A stretch of 19,994 nucleotides of DNA, from assembly GCA_958415625.1 (NCBI GenBank), contig CATYZI010000038.1, positions 1 through 19,994 on the forward strand, read 5' to 3'. The DNA comes from an uncultured Collinsella sp. GTDB lineage: Bacteria; Actinomycetota; Coriobacteriia; Coriobacteriales; Coriobacteriaceae. The notes below the pieces were generated by a model. That model was not told the origin of the DNA and ran no database searches. It worked only from the letters and a program-made list of their open reading frames with translations. Positions 6,307 through 15,244 of the stretch are shown piece by piece (position 1 is the stretch's first letter; every line of letters begins with the position of its first letter). The position numbers and the translations under genes were made by a program.

Positions 6307-7623
6307 ATGAAGAACGAAATGAGCAGAAGGCAGTTCCTGGGCTTTGCTGGTTCCGCGGCTGCGGTTCTTGGTCTGGGTCTCGTGGGCTGCGGTGGTTCTG
6401 CCGGCTCCGGCTCCTCTGCTTCTGGTGACGCTGCCGAGGTCTACTTCCTCCAGTTCAAGCCCGAGGTCGACAAGGAGTGGAAGGAGATCGCCAAGGCGTA
6501 CAAGAAGGAGAAGGGCGTCGAGGTCAAGATCGTGACCGCCGCCTCCAACACCTACGAGGAGAAGCTCAAGTCCGAGATGTCCAAGAGCTCCGCTCCGACG
6601 CTGTTCCAGGTCAACGGCCCCACCGGCCTTAAGAACTGGAAGGACTACTGCGCCGATCTTTCCGACACCAAGCTCCGCGGCGAGCTCATCGACGACTCCC
6701 TGGCGCTGCAGTCCGACGGCAAGGATCTGGGTATCGACTGGGTTCAGGAGAGCTACGGCATCATTTACAACAAGGAGCTCCTCGAGAAGGCCGGCTACAA
6801 GGCCGAGGACATCAACTCCTTCGACAAGCTGAAGGCTTGCGCCGATGACATCCAGGCCCGCAAGGACGAGCTCGGCGTTGAGGGTGCCTTTACTTCCGCC
6901 GGTATGGATGACTCCTCCAGCTGGCGCTACACCACGCACCTCGCCAACCTCCCGCTCTACTACGAGTTCGAGAAGGAGCACAATCAGGAGGACGACGAGA
7001 TCAAGGGCGAGTATCTCGACAACTTTAAGCAGATCTTCGACCTGTATATCACCGACTCCACCTGCGATCCTTCGCAGCTCGCCTCCAAGACCGGTGACGA
7101 CGCCACCAACGAGTTCGCAACCGGCAAGGCCGTCTTCTACCAGAACGGCTCTTGGGCCTACGCCGACCTCACCAAGGCCGGTATGACCGACGACCAGCTC
7201 GGCATGCTGCCGATCTACATCGGCGTCGATGGCGAGGAGAACCAGGGCCTGTGCTCCGGCGGCGAGAACTACTGGTGCGTCAGCTCCCAGGCTTCCGAGG
7301 ATGCCCAGAAGGCCACCGAGGACTTCATGTATTGGTGCGTCACTTCTGACACCGCCACCAGCATCATCGCTGACAAGATGGGTCTGACCGCCCCGTTCAA
7401 GAGCGCTAAGGAGACCACCAACGTCTTCTCGCAGCAGGCCGTTGCTATGGCCAAGGACGGCAAGAAGACCGTCGCTTGGGACTTCGTTTACATCCCCTCT
7501 GAGGAGTGGAAGAAGAACCTCAAGCAGGCTCTCATCGCTTATGCTGCCGACAACACCAAGTGGGACGGCGTCAAGAACGCCTTCGTCGATGGCTGGAAGA
7601 CCGAGAAGGCTGCTTCCGAGTAA
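6307..7623 (+). CDS. ABC sugar-binding lipoprotein (MalE/UgpB type)
   Basis: A 438-residue solute-binding protein of the carbohydrate uptake (CUT1) type. The N-terminus 'MSRRQFLGFAGSAAAVLGLGLVGC' combines a twin-arginine motif (SRRQFLG) with a lipobox ending in Cys28, so it is probably exported by Tat and lipid-anchored outside the membrane. A Gly/Ser linker (29-46) follows. The mature part shows CUT1 features: 'YGIIYNKELLEKAGY', 'FATGKAVFYQNGSW' and 'GGENYWCVS'. I chose ATG 6307 over the in-frame GTG at 6289 because AAAGGGTGG sits at ribosome-site distance and the signal peptide begins there. Codon use is strongly biased (AAG, GAG, GCC, CTC), as for highly expressed genes. With permeases, ATPase, malQ and glgP nearby, maltose or maltodextrin is the likely ligand; this is inference from context. 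Confidence 0.9.
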   Translation: MKNEMSRRQFLGFAGSAAAVLGLGLVGCGGSAGSGSSASGDAAEVYFLQFKPEVDKEWKEIAKAYKKEKGVEVKIVTAASNTYEEKLKSEMSKSSAPTLFQVNGPTGLKNWKDYCADLSDTKLRGELIDDSLALQSDGKDLGIDWVQESYGIIYNKELLEKAGYKAEDINSFDKLKACADDIQARKDELGVEGAFTSAGMDDSSSWRYTTHLANLPLYYEFEKEHNQEDDEIKGEYLDNFKQIFDLYITDSTCDPSQLASKTGDDATNEFATGKAVFYQNGSWAYADLTKAGMTDDQLGMLPIYIGVDGEENQGLCSGGENYWCVSSQASEDAQKATEDFMYWCVTSDTATSIIADKMGLTAPFKSAKETTNVFSQQAVAMAKDGKKTVAWDFVYIPSEEWKKNLKQALIAYAADNTKWDGVKNAFVDGWKTEKAASE

Positions 7624-7654
7624 GCAGTTGCTGCCCAAGCTATCTGATTAGCGA

Positions 7655-7690
7655 CAGGGGGCGGGCAGACGTAGGTTTGCCCGCCCCCTG
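7655..7690 (+). promoter_or_regulatory. Intercistronic hairpin before first permease gene
   Basis: A perfect 13-bp GC-rich stem (CAGGGGGCGGGCA with TGCCCGCCCCCTG) has a 10-nt loop and no T-tract. It is followed directly by CATATTGAAAGG and the permease start. Such hairpins after binding-protein genes often protect the upstream mRNA from 3' decay, giving more binding protein than permease. Confidence 0.75.
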
Positions 7691-7710
7691 CATATTGAAA
7701 GGACCCTTCT

Positions 7711-8565
7711 ATGGGCAAAGCACTCAAGCGCTGGTGGCCGCTCTTTATGCTGCCCACGTGCCTGGCGTTTATGATCGGGTTCGTGATTCCCTTTATCCAG
7801 GGTTTCTATCTCTCGTTCTGCCAGTTTATTACCATCAATAACGCGCACTTTGTCGGTATCGAGAACTACGTGCGCGCACTGACCGACCCGCAGTTCTCCA
7901 CGTCGTTCTTCTTTACCGTGGCGTTTGCCTTCCTGTCGACGGTGCTCATCAACGTGATCGCGCTGGCCATTGCGCAGGCGCTCACTCGCAAGGCGCTCAA
8001 GGGCACCAACATCTTCCGTACGATTTTCTTTATGCCTAACCTGATCGGCGGCATTGTACTGGGTTACATTTGGCAGATTCTGATCAACTGCCTGCTCTCC
8101 AACGTGGGTGCCCAGCTTATCGCCCTCAACTCCGCCGCTGGCTTCTGGGGCCTTATCATCCTGACCCTGTGGCAACAGGTCGGCTACATGATGATCATCT
8201 ACATCGCCGGTCTGCAGTCCATTCCGTCTGACTACATCGAGGCCGCCAAGGTCGATGGCGCTACGGCATGGCAGACGTTTTGGAAGGTTAAGATCCCCAA
8301 CCTGATGCCGACCATCACCATCTGCCTGTTCCTGTCCATCACCAACGGCTTTAAGCTGTTCGACCAGAACCTCGCCCTTACCGGTGGCGCCCCGGCGCAC
8401 TCCACCGAGATGCTCGCCCTGAACATCTACAACACGTTCTATTCGCGTGCTGGCATCGCATGGCAGGGCATCGGTCAGGCCAAGGCAGTTATCTTCTGCA
8501 TCCTGGTTGTCGCTATTTCTATGATCCAGCTTAAGGCCACGAGGTCCAAGGAGGTGCAGCAGTAA
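7711..8565 (+). CDS. ABC sugar permease (MalF/UgpA type)
   Basis: This 284-residue inner-membrane permease has about six membrane segments (roughly 11-33, 66-90, 103-127, 145-168, 198-218, 258-275). The cytoplasmic EAA loop 'YIEAAKVDGATAWQTFWKVKIP' (about 175-196), which docks the ATPase, is intact. It is short for a MalF and lacks the large periplasmic insertion, as is usual in Gram-positive CUT1 importers. Its stop overlaps the next start by one base (TAATG), which indicates translational coupling. The start at 7711 follows GAAAGGA. Confidence 0.93.
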   Translation: MGKALKRWWPLFMLPTCLAFMIGFVIPFIQGFYLSFCQFITINNAHFVGIENYVRALTDPQFSTSFFFTVAFAFLSTVLINVIALAIAQALTRKALKGTNIFRTIFFMPNLIGGIVLGYIWQILINCLLSNVGAQLIALNSAAGFWGLIILTLWQQVGYMMIIYIAGLQSIPSDYIEAAKVDGATAWQTFWKVKIPNLMPTITICLFLSITNGFKLFDQNLALTGGAPAHSTEMLALNIYNTFYSRAGIAWQGIGQAKAVIFCILVVAISMIQLKATRSKEVQQ

Positions 8566-9404
8566 TGAAACGCGATAAGGCTATCAACCGCGCGCTCTCG
8601 ATTTTCTTTACGATTCTGTCGCTCGCGTGGATCTACCCCGTGTTCATGATTGCGCTCAATTCCTTTAAGAAGGGGACCGCAATCAGCACCACCACGGCGT
8701 TTGATCTGCTCACGCCCGAGACGTTCAACGGCTTTGCAAACTATGTGCACGCCTTAAACGAGCAGGGCTTTGCCTCGGCGTTTATGTATTCGCTCATCAT
8801 CACGGTCACGTCGGTCGTGCTGATTCTGGTGTGCTGTTCCATGTGCGCCTGGTACGTGGTGCGCGTCAATAACAAGATCTCGAACTTCTTCTATTACCTG
8901 TTCGTGTTCTCGATGGTCGTGCCGTTCCAGATGCTGATGTTCACGCTGTCCAATTTGGCGGACCGCATCGGCTTTAACACGCCGTTCAACATCTGCTTTA
9001 TCTATCTGGGCTTTGGCGCGGGTCTGGCGGTCTTTATGTTCGCCGGCTTTGTAAAGAACATCCCGCTCGAGATTGAGGAGGCGGCCATGATCGACGGCTG
9101 CAACCCGGTCCAGGTGTTCTTTAAGATTGTCCTTCCCATCATGAAGCCCACCTATCTTTCGGTTGGCATCCTCGAGACCATGTGGGTCTGGAACGACTAT
9201 CTGCTACCCTACCTCACCCTCGACTCCACCAAGTACAAGACCATTCCTATCTTGATCCAGTACTTCCGTGGCGGCTATGGCCACGTCGAGCTCGGCCCCA
9301 TGATGGCCTGCATCATGATGGTCGTTGTCCCCATCGTCATCATGTACATCTTCTGCCAGAAGTACATCATCGACGGCGTGGTGGCAGGTGCCGTCAAGGG
9401 CTGA
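8565..9404 (+). CDS. ABC sugar permease (MalG/UgpE type)
   Basis: A 279-residue permease and the second membrane half of the importer. The N-terminal membrane segment (about 11-32), several later ones, and the EAA loop 'EIEEAAMIDGCNPVQVFFKIVLP' (about 169-191) are clear. 'WNDYLLPYLTL' near residue 210 is typical of MalG/UgpE-like subunits. It is translationally coupled to the preceding permease through TAATG. It ends in 'IIDGVVAGAVKG', a usual tail for this subfamily. Confidence 0.93.
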   Translation: MKRDKAINRALSIFFTILSLAWIYPVFMIALNSFKKGTAISTTTAFDLLTPETFNGFANYVHALNEQGFASAFMYSLIITVTSVVLILVCCSMCAWYVVRVNNKISNFFYYLFVFSMVVPFQMLMFTLSNLADRIGFNTPFNICFIYLGFGAGLAVFMFAGFVKNIPLEIEEAAMIDGCNPVQVFFKIVLPIMKPTYLSVGILETMWVWNDYLLPYLTLDSTKYKTIPILIQYFRGGYGHVELGPMMACIMMVVVPIVIMYIFCQKYIIDGVVAGAVKG

Positions 9405-9428
9405 TGCCGTAACTGTTTTGCAAGTTTC

Positions 9429-9455
9429 TGCGGCGCCCTTCAGCGTGGCGCCGCA
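9429..9455 (+). promoter_or_regulatory. Intercistronic hairpin before ATPase gene
   Basis: A perfect 9-bp stem TGCGGCGCC/GGCGCCGCA with a 9-nt loop is followed by TATCGAAAGG and the ATPase start. Its layout repeats that of the hairpin at 7655-7690: stem, CATATyGAAAGG, then the start codon. Confidence 0.7.
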
Positions 9456-9472
9456 TATCGAAAGGTAAAGAC

Positions 9473-10672
<1,200 letters not shown>

Positions 10673-10740
10673 GCCCGGTGCATCCAGGCCCTCCCTTTGG
10701 GCGACTGCGGCTTTGCCATCCTTTTGCCGTGGTCACATAT

Positions 10741-10784
10741 AAGGCTCCCCTCCCGTCCACTGGGCGAGAGGGGAGCCTTTCTTT
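10741..10784 (+). terminator. Terminator of the ABC importer operon
   Basis: A perfect 12-bp stem AAGGCTCCCCTC/GAGGGGAGCCTT with a 15-nt loop is followed by TCTTTG. It closes the operon 70 bp after the ATPase stop codon. Confidence 0.9.
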
Positions 10785-10811
10785 GTGTTGGGGTTGTCCA
10801 TCTGTCAGTTT

Positions 10812-11028
10812 GTCTTGATCTGTAACAGGAGGAGGGCCAAATTGGGCCTAGATGTTACAGATCGAGACGGCGTCGAGTTGCCTGTCCTTTCATCTCGATC
10901 TGTAACACGAAGGACTGTTTTTGGCAGCTACCTGTTACAGATTGAGATTGTTTTAGCCAGCTTATCTATTTGTCTCGATCTGTAACAGTAAGGGCGGATT
11001 TCGAACGTTAGGTGTTACAGATTGAGAC
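10812..11028. repeat. Array of three hairpin repeats in alternating orientation
   Basis: The 16-mer GTCTCGATCTGTAACA and its reverse complement alternate six times: forward at 10812, 10892 (15 of 16 bases) and 10972; reverse near 10853, 10933 and 11013. Each forward-reverse pair forms a 15-16-bp stem around a loop of exactly 25 nt (10828-10852, 10908-10932, 10988-11012). The three units begin exactly 80 bp apart, with 23-24 nt between units. Loops and linkers differ in sequence. Base changes in the arms (C to T) fall opposite G, so pairing survives as G-U in every unit. It lies between two convergent terminators and is not coding. No cas gene is present. It is probably a REP/BIME-like or structured-RNA element; function unknown. 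Confidence 0.9.
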
Positions 11029-11065
11029 GATTTGGTCGAGGCGGGCCACGGGCAACACGCGGGCA

Positions 11066-11101
11066 CAAAAAGCGGAGCCGTGTTGCCGCGACTCCGCTTT
11101 C
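11066..11101 (-). terminator. Terminator of the malQ-glgP unit
   Basis: On the minus strand the stem AAGCGGAG/CTCCGCTT (8 bp, GC-rich loop) is followed by TTTG. It lies about 25 bp beyond the glgP stop. The A-rich side also offers some termination in the other direction. Confidence 0.8.
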
Positions 11102-11125
11102 AAGAGGATGGGTAAGGGGAATGGG

Positions 11126-13393
11126 TTAGTCCAGGTGCCAGATTTCGTCGTTGTACTGGGAGATCGTACGGTCGGACGAGAAGGTGCCGGCGTTGGCGAT
11201 GTTGATCAGCGCCTTGCGCATCCAGACATCCTGGTCCCCGTAGTCGGCCAGCACGCGCTCCTTGGTCTGGATGTACTCCTCAATGTCGAGCAGGGCCATA
11301 AACCAGTCCTTGCCCTTGATGTCGTCGTGCAGACGCTGCAGACGCTCCGCGTTGCCGGTCGCCATAAAGGCGGGGTTGGTGATGAAGTCCACTAGCAGCT
11401 TGATGCCGGGCTTGCGGTAGAGCGCGCCGGCGTCATAGGTGCCGTCGGCGTAGAGCTGCTCGACCTGCTTGGACGAGGCGCCAAAGGTATAGATGTTCTC
11501 GTCGCCGACGAGCTCGGCAATCTCGACGTTGGCGCCGTCGAGCGTGCACAAGGTCAGGGCACCGTTGAGCATGAACTTCATGTTGGAGGTACCGCTCGCC
11601 TCCTTGGAGGCCAGGCTGATCTGCTCGGAGATGTCGGCGGCGGGAATCACGCGCTCGGCGGCGGTGACGTTGTAGTTCTCGATCATGACAACCTGCAGGT
11701 AGGGGGCCACATCGGGGTCGTTTGCGATCCACTGCGACAGCGTCAGGATCAGGTGGATGATGTCTTGGGCGATGGTGTAGGCAGGCGCTGCCTTGCCGCC
11801 AAAGATGATGGTGACGGGATGCTCGGGCTTGTTGCCGTTTTTGATGTCGAGATACTTCCAGATGATGTAGAGCGCGAGCATCTGCTGGCGCTTGTACTCG
11901 TGGATACGCTTGACCTGGACGTCGATGATTGCGTTGGAGGGAATGGTTACACCCTGCTCGAGCGCCATGAACTGGCGCATGATGTCCTTGGCCTCGGTCT
12001 TGGTGGCGGCCAGGCGCTCAAGAACATCCTTGTCGTCAACGAACTCGGCGAGCTTGCTCAGGTCGCCGGTGCTGCGCCAGCCGGTGCCGATCACATCGTC
12101 GAGCAGGCTGGCGAGCGCGGGGTTGGCGCCTTGGATCCAACGACGGAAGGTGATGCCGTTGGTCTTGTTGGAGAACTTCTCGGGATAGATCTCGTAGAAC
12201 GGGTGAAGCTCGGTGTCCTCCAGGATCTTGGTGTGGAGTGCGGCGACGCCATTGATGGAGAAGCCAAAGTGGATGTCCATGTGGGCCATGTGGACGGTGT
12301 CGTGCTCGTCGATGATGGCGACGCGCGGGTCATCGTGCTCGGCCTTTGCGATCTCGTCGAGCTTGACGATGATGTCGGCGATGGCGGGCGAGACCTTCTG
12401 CAGGCTGGCGAGCGGCCACTTCTCGAGCGCCTCGGCAAGGATCGTGTGGTTGGTGTAGGCGACCATGGAGCGCACAATGGTAACAGCCTCGTCAAACTCG
12501 ATGTCGTGCTCGGTGGTGAGCAGGCGGATGAGCTCGGGAATGACCATGGTGGGGTGCGTGTCGTTGATCTGAACCACGGCGTAGTCGGCCAGGTCGTGCA
12601 GGTTGCTGCCGCGCTCGATGGCCTCGTCGATCAGGAGCTGGGCGGCGTTGCTCACCATGAAGTACTCCTGGTAGATGCGAAGCAGGCGGCCCTGCTCGTC
12701 GGAATCGTCGGGGTAGAGGAACAAGGTGAGGTTCTTGGCGATCTCGGTCTTGTCGAAGTCGATGGAGCTGCCGGGTACCAGGCCGTCGTCGACGCTTGCC
12801 AGGTCGAACAGGCGCAGGCGGTTCTTGGTGGGCTGGCCGTAACCGGGCACATCGATGTTGACGAGCTTGGAGGTGACGGCAAAGTCGCCGAACTCAACAG
12901 TGTAGGAGCGGTCGTCATCGATCAGGATGTCCTGCTCGCCGAGCCACTCGTCGGGGACGGCCTTCTGCTGGTTGTCGACAAAGCGCTGACGGAACAGGCC
13001 GTAGTGGTAGTTGAGGCCCACACCGTCGCCGGTAAGGCCCAGCGTGGCGATGGAATCCAAGAAGCACGCGGCCAGACGGCCCAGGCCGCCGTTGCCGAGC
13101 GAAGGCTCGACCTCGAACTCCTCAATCTTATTGAGGTCGTGGCCGGCGGCGGCGAGCTGGCCCTTAACCTCGTCATAGATGCCGAGGTCGATCATATTGT
13201 TGATGAGCAGCTTGCCGATCAAAAACTCGGCAGAGATGTAGTAGAGCTTTTTCTTACCGTTGTTGAGCGGACAGGCGGCAGAGCGCTTCTGCACGAGCTT
13301 GACCAGCAGCTTATAAATACGACGGTCATCGAGCTGCTCGAGCGAGGTTCCAAAGGACTGCTCGGCAAGAGCCGCAAGATTGATACGGGGCAT
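11126..13393 (-). CDS. glgP: Glycogen/maltodextrin phosphorylase
   Basis: A GT35 alpha-glucan phosphorylase of 755 residues that releases glucose-1-phosphate from alpha-1,4-glucans with phosphate and PLP. Family landmarks are 'EPSLGNGGLGRLAACFLDS' (96-114), 'GLNYHYGLFRQ' (126-136), 'QINDTHP' (275-281), 'VKRIHEYKRQ' (494-503), and the PLP-binding segment 'EASGTSNMKFMLNGALT' with Lys606. Ser replaces the more common Gly in 'GTGNMK', a tolerated variant. The length is slightly under that of E. coli GlgP/MalP (about 800), mainly at the N-terminus. The start has a strong ribosome site, AGGAGG. It lies 128 bp downstream of malQ on the same strand. No glycogen-synthesis genes are near, so a role in degrading imported or stored maltodextrins is likely; malP is an equally fair name. 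Confidence 0.96.
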   Translation of the reverse strand: MPRINLAALAEQSFGTSLEQLDDRRIYKLLVKLVQKRSAACPLNNGKKKLYYISAEFLIGKLLINNMIDLGIYDEVKGQLAAAGHDLNKIEEFEVEPSLGNGGLGRLAACFLDSIATLGLTGDGVGLNYHYGLFRQRFVDNQQKAVPDEWLGEQDILIDDDRSYTVEFGDFAVTSKLVNIDVPGYGQPTKNRLRLFDLASVDDGLVPGSSIDFDKTEIAKNLTLFLYPDDSDEQGRLLRIYQEYFMVSNAAQLLIDEAIERGSNLHDLADYAVVQINDTHPTMVIPELIRLLTTEHDIEFDEAVTIVRSMVAYTNHTILAEALEKWPLASLQKVSPAIADIIVKLDEIAKAEHDDPRVAIIDEHDTVHMAHMDIHFGFSINGVAALHTKILEDTELHPFYEIYPEKFSNKTNGITFRRWIQGANPALASLLDDVIGTGWRSTGDLSKLAEFVDDKDVLERLAATKTEAKDIMRQFMALEQGVTIPSNAIIDVQVKRIHEYKRQQMLALYIIWKYLDIKNGNKPEHPVTIIFGGKAAPAYTIAQDIIHLILTLSQWIANDPDVAPYLQVVMIENYNVTAAERVIPAADISEQISLASKEASGTSNMKFMLNGALTLCTLDGANVEIAELVGDENIYTFGASSKQVEQLYADGTYDAGALYRKPGIKLLVDFITNPAFMATGNAERLQRLHDDIKGKDWFMALLDIEEYIQTKERVLADYGDQDVWMRKALINIANAGTFSSDRTISQYNDEIWHLD

Positions 13394-13432
13394 GTTTCCT
13401 CCTGTGGTGAGTCGACTACATGTCAGAAATTC

Positions 13433-13473
13433 AAAAGAAGCCCGCGCGAGGGATTGGGGCGGCCTCGCGCGGG
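13433..13473 (-). terminator. Hairpin between malQ and glgP (terminator or attenuator)
   Basis: A perfect 10-bp stem CCCGCGCGAG/CTCGCGCGGG with a 13-nt loop is followed on the minus strand by CTTCTTTTG. The T-run is imperfect, so partial termination or mRNA protection between the two genes is likely. Confidence 0.6.
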
Positions 13474-13521
13474 AAAAGCGGTCGCGTCCGCACGGTGGGG
13501 TGGGGTCGGGCGCGGTGGCTC

Positions 13522-15027
13522 CTATTGGGGAAGCTCAATTTCGGCTTCCGACGGGATGCGGAAGTAGGTTTCGGTCCAGTCGGTGAGCTTGTGCTCGAGC
13601 TCGCGGGTGATGGCGCCATCGAGCATGCGCCAGGTCCAGTTGCCGCCCAGGGTGGCGGGAGTGTTGATGCGCGCCTCGTTGCCCAGGTTGAGCAGGTCTT
13701 GCATGGTGTAGATGCAGGTATCGCTCACGCTGGCGGCGATGGTGCGGTTGAGTGCATCGGCCATGGGCTCGCCGGCCTGCTGGTGGGTGTACAGGGCCGC
13801 CTGCTCGCGCTGACGCGGGGTGGCCGTTCCCTCAAACCAACCGCGCGCCGTCTCGTTGTCGTGCGTGCCCACATAGGCGACGGTGTTGGCAATGTAGTTG
13901 TGCGGCAGGTAGTACGAGTTGGTGCCCTCAAAGGCAAACTGCAAGATCTTCATGCCGGGGAAGCCCGAGTTGTCGCGCATGTCGATGACGCCGGGGGTGA
14001 GGAAGCCCAGGTCTTCGGCGATGATGGGCAGCGTGCCGAGCTTTTCCTCGAGCGTCTTGAAGAACTTGAGGCCGGGGCCCTGCGTCCACGAACCGTAGGA
14101 CGAATCGGGTGAGGAGAACGGTACCTCCCAATAGGCCTCGAAGCCGCGGAAGTGATCCAGGCGGATGACATCGTACATGTCGAGGGCGGCGCGGATGCGG
14201 CCCTCCCACCAGGAGAAACCGTCGGCCTCCATGGCATCCCAGTCGTAGATGGGATTTCCCCAGTACTGGCCGGTGGCCGAGAACTGGTCGGGCGGCGTGC
14301 CAGCGACACTCACAGGATTACCGGCGGCGTCGATCTTAAAGAGCTCGGGCGCGGCCCACATCTCGACGGAGTCGCGCGAGACATAGATGGGCAGATCGCC
14401 GATGATGAGGATGTCGCGCTCGTTGGCATAGGCTTTGAGGCGGCTCCACTGACGATCGAAGAAGTACTGCGTCATCTGGTGGTAGAGCATGCGCGCGGGA
14501 TGGGCGGCGCAGACCTTGGCAGAAGCCTCACCGCGGGTGCGGAGCTCTGCGGGCCACTCCCAAAATGCCTTGAGACCGCACTCCTCCTTGACGGTCATGA
14601 ACTCGCAGTAGGGGATGAGCCAGTCTTCGTTGGTTTGGACAAAGTCGTCGAAGTCGGCCGGCTTGTCGGCGGCAAAGCGCTCGGCGGCACGGTCGAGAAT
14701 CTGACGACGGCCACCAAAGATAGCGCCATAGTCGACATTGCTGGGGTCGGAGCCCAGGTACACGCCGTCGATATCGCGCTGCTCCAGATAGCCGGCCTCG
14801 ATAAGCTCGGCGAAGTCGATGAAGTTGGGGTTGCCCGCACGGGCCGAGAACGACTGATACGGAGAGTCACCGTAGCTCGTTGTCGTAAGGGGGAGAATCT
14901 GCCAGTAATGTTGTTTGCACGAGGCAAGAAAATCGACGAAGTCGTAGGCATTCCAGCCAAAGCCGCCGATTCCGTATGGTCCGGGCAGAGATGAGACGGG
15001 CATGAGGACGCCGCTTGCACGCTCCAT
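13522..15027 (-). CDS. malQ: 4-alpha-glucanotransferase (amylomaltase)
   Basis: This 501-residue GH77 enzyme transfers alpha-1,4-glucan segments between maltooligosaccharides, releasing glucose; it works with GlgP on maltodextrins. The catalytic residues are all present: nucleophile Asp291 in 'VIRLDHFRGF', acid/base Glu338 in 'PIIAEDLG', and transition-state stabiliser Asp390 in 'VGTHDNETARGW'. The N-terminal 'GVLMPVSSLPGPYGIGGFG' and 'QILPLTTTSYGDSPYQSFSARAGNP' are GH77 signatures. It has the short form (about 500 aa) without the N-terminal domains of the E. coli enzyme. The ATG at 15027 is preceded by GAAGG/GGAG. It leads the glgP unit and has a promoter with an operator-like site upstream. 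Confidence 0.97.
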   Translation of the reverse strand: MERASGVLMPVSSLPGPYGIGGFGWNAYDFVDFLASCKQHYWQILPLTTTSYGDSPYQSFSARAGNPNFIDFAELIEAGYLEQRDIDGVYLGSDPSNVDYGAIFGGRRQILDRAAERFAADKPADFDDFVQTNEDWLIPYCEFMTVKEECGLKAFWEWPAELRTRGEASAKVCAAHPARMLYHQMTQYFFDRQWSRLKAYANERDILIIGDLPIYVSRDSVEMWAAPELFKIDAAGNPVSVAGTPPDQFSATGQYWGNPIYDWDAMEADGFSWWEGRIRAALDMYDVIRLDHFRGFEAYWEVPFSSPDSSYGSWTQGPGLKFFKTLEEKLGTLPIIAEDLGFLTPGVIDMRDNSGFPGMKILQFAFEGTNSYYLPHNYIANTVAYVGTHDNETARGWFEGTATPRQREQAALYTHQQAGEPMADALNRTIAASVSDTCIYTMQDLLNLGNEARINTPATLGGNWTWRMLDGAITRELEHKLTDWTETYFRIPSEAEIELPQ

Positions 15028-15110
15028 GAATGCGCTCCAACCTTCTTGTTGTGGGGTCAGCCTGCCGATGGAAGAGCAGCCCGCCCCCGGTGTTCTGATT
15101 CGATACGCCT

Positions 15111-15140
15111 ATTGTAGAACATGTTGTTTAAACATGTACA
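15111..15140 (-). promoter_or_regulatory. malQ promoter with operator-like site
   Basis: On the minus strand a -10 TACAAT (15111-15116) lies 18 nt from a -35 like TGTACA (15135-15140). The shared motif TTGTTTAAACAT (plus 15124-15135) sits between the two boxes; the 11-mer GTTTAAACAAC here is identical to that before the regulator (5219-5229). A wider near-palindrome ACATGTT...AACATGT surrounds it. A repressor bound there would block the polymerase. Confidence 0.55.
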
Positions 15141-15188
15141 GGCAAGATAAAAAAGTTGGAAGTATTTCGGTGAATGGTTACGCGTCAT

Positions 15189-15223
15189 GAAAAAGCCCCG
15201 GTCTCACATCGTGAGATCGGGGC
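15189..15223 (-). terminator. Terminator of galE
   Basis: On the minus strand the 13-bp stem GCCCCGATCTCAC/GTGAGACCGGGGC (one internal mismatch, 3-nt loop) is followed by TTTTT. It starts 22 bp after the galE stop and isolates galE from malQ. Confidence 0.9.
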
Positions 15224-15244
15224 AAGAACGGTATGTAGGTTTTG

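Noticed and set aside
6199..7638. A 479-codon open frame antisense to the sugar-binding protein
   Set aside because: It is rich in Leu, Val and Gly from reverse-reading biased codons, and matches no domain I know. The sense strand encodes a clear lipoprotein.
10785..10985. A small 66-codon reading frame across the repeat array
   Set aside because: It runs through inverted repeats, has no ribosome site, and its residues simply reflect the repeated DNA.
10812..11028. Reading the repeat array as a CRISPR
   Set aside because: The repeats are only 16 bp and alternate in orientation, spacers are 23-25 nt, there are only six copies, and no cas genes or leader are present. Stem pairing is kept by G-U pairs, which points to hairpins instead.
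11753..13567. A 604-codon open frame antisense to glgP
   Set aside because: Long antisense frames are expected in GC-rich coding DNA. The sequence is low-complexity (Val/Asp/Leu/Gly-rich) and the glgP frame is fully conserved.
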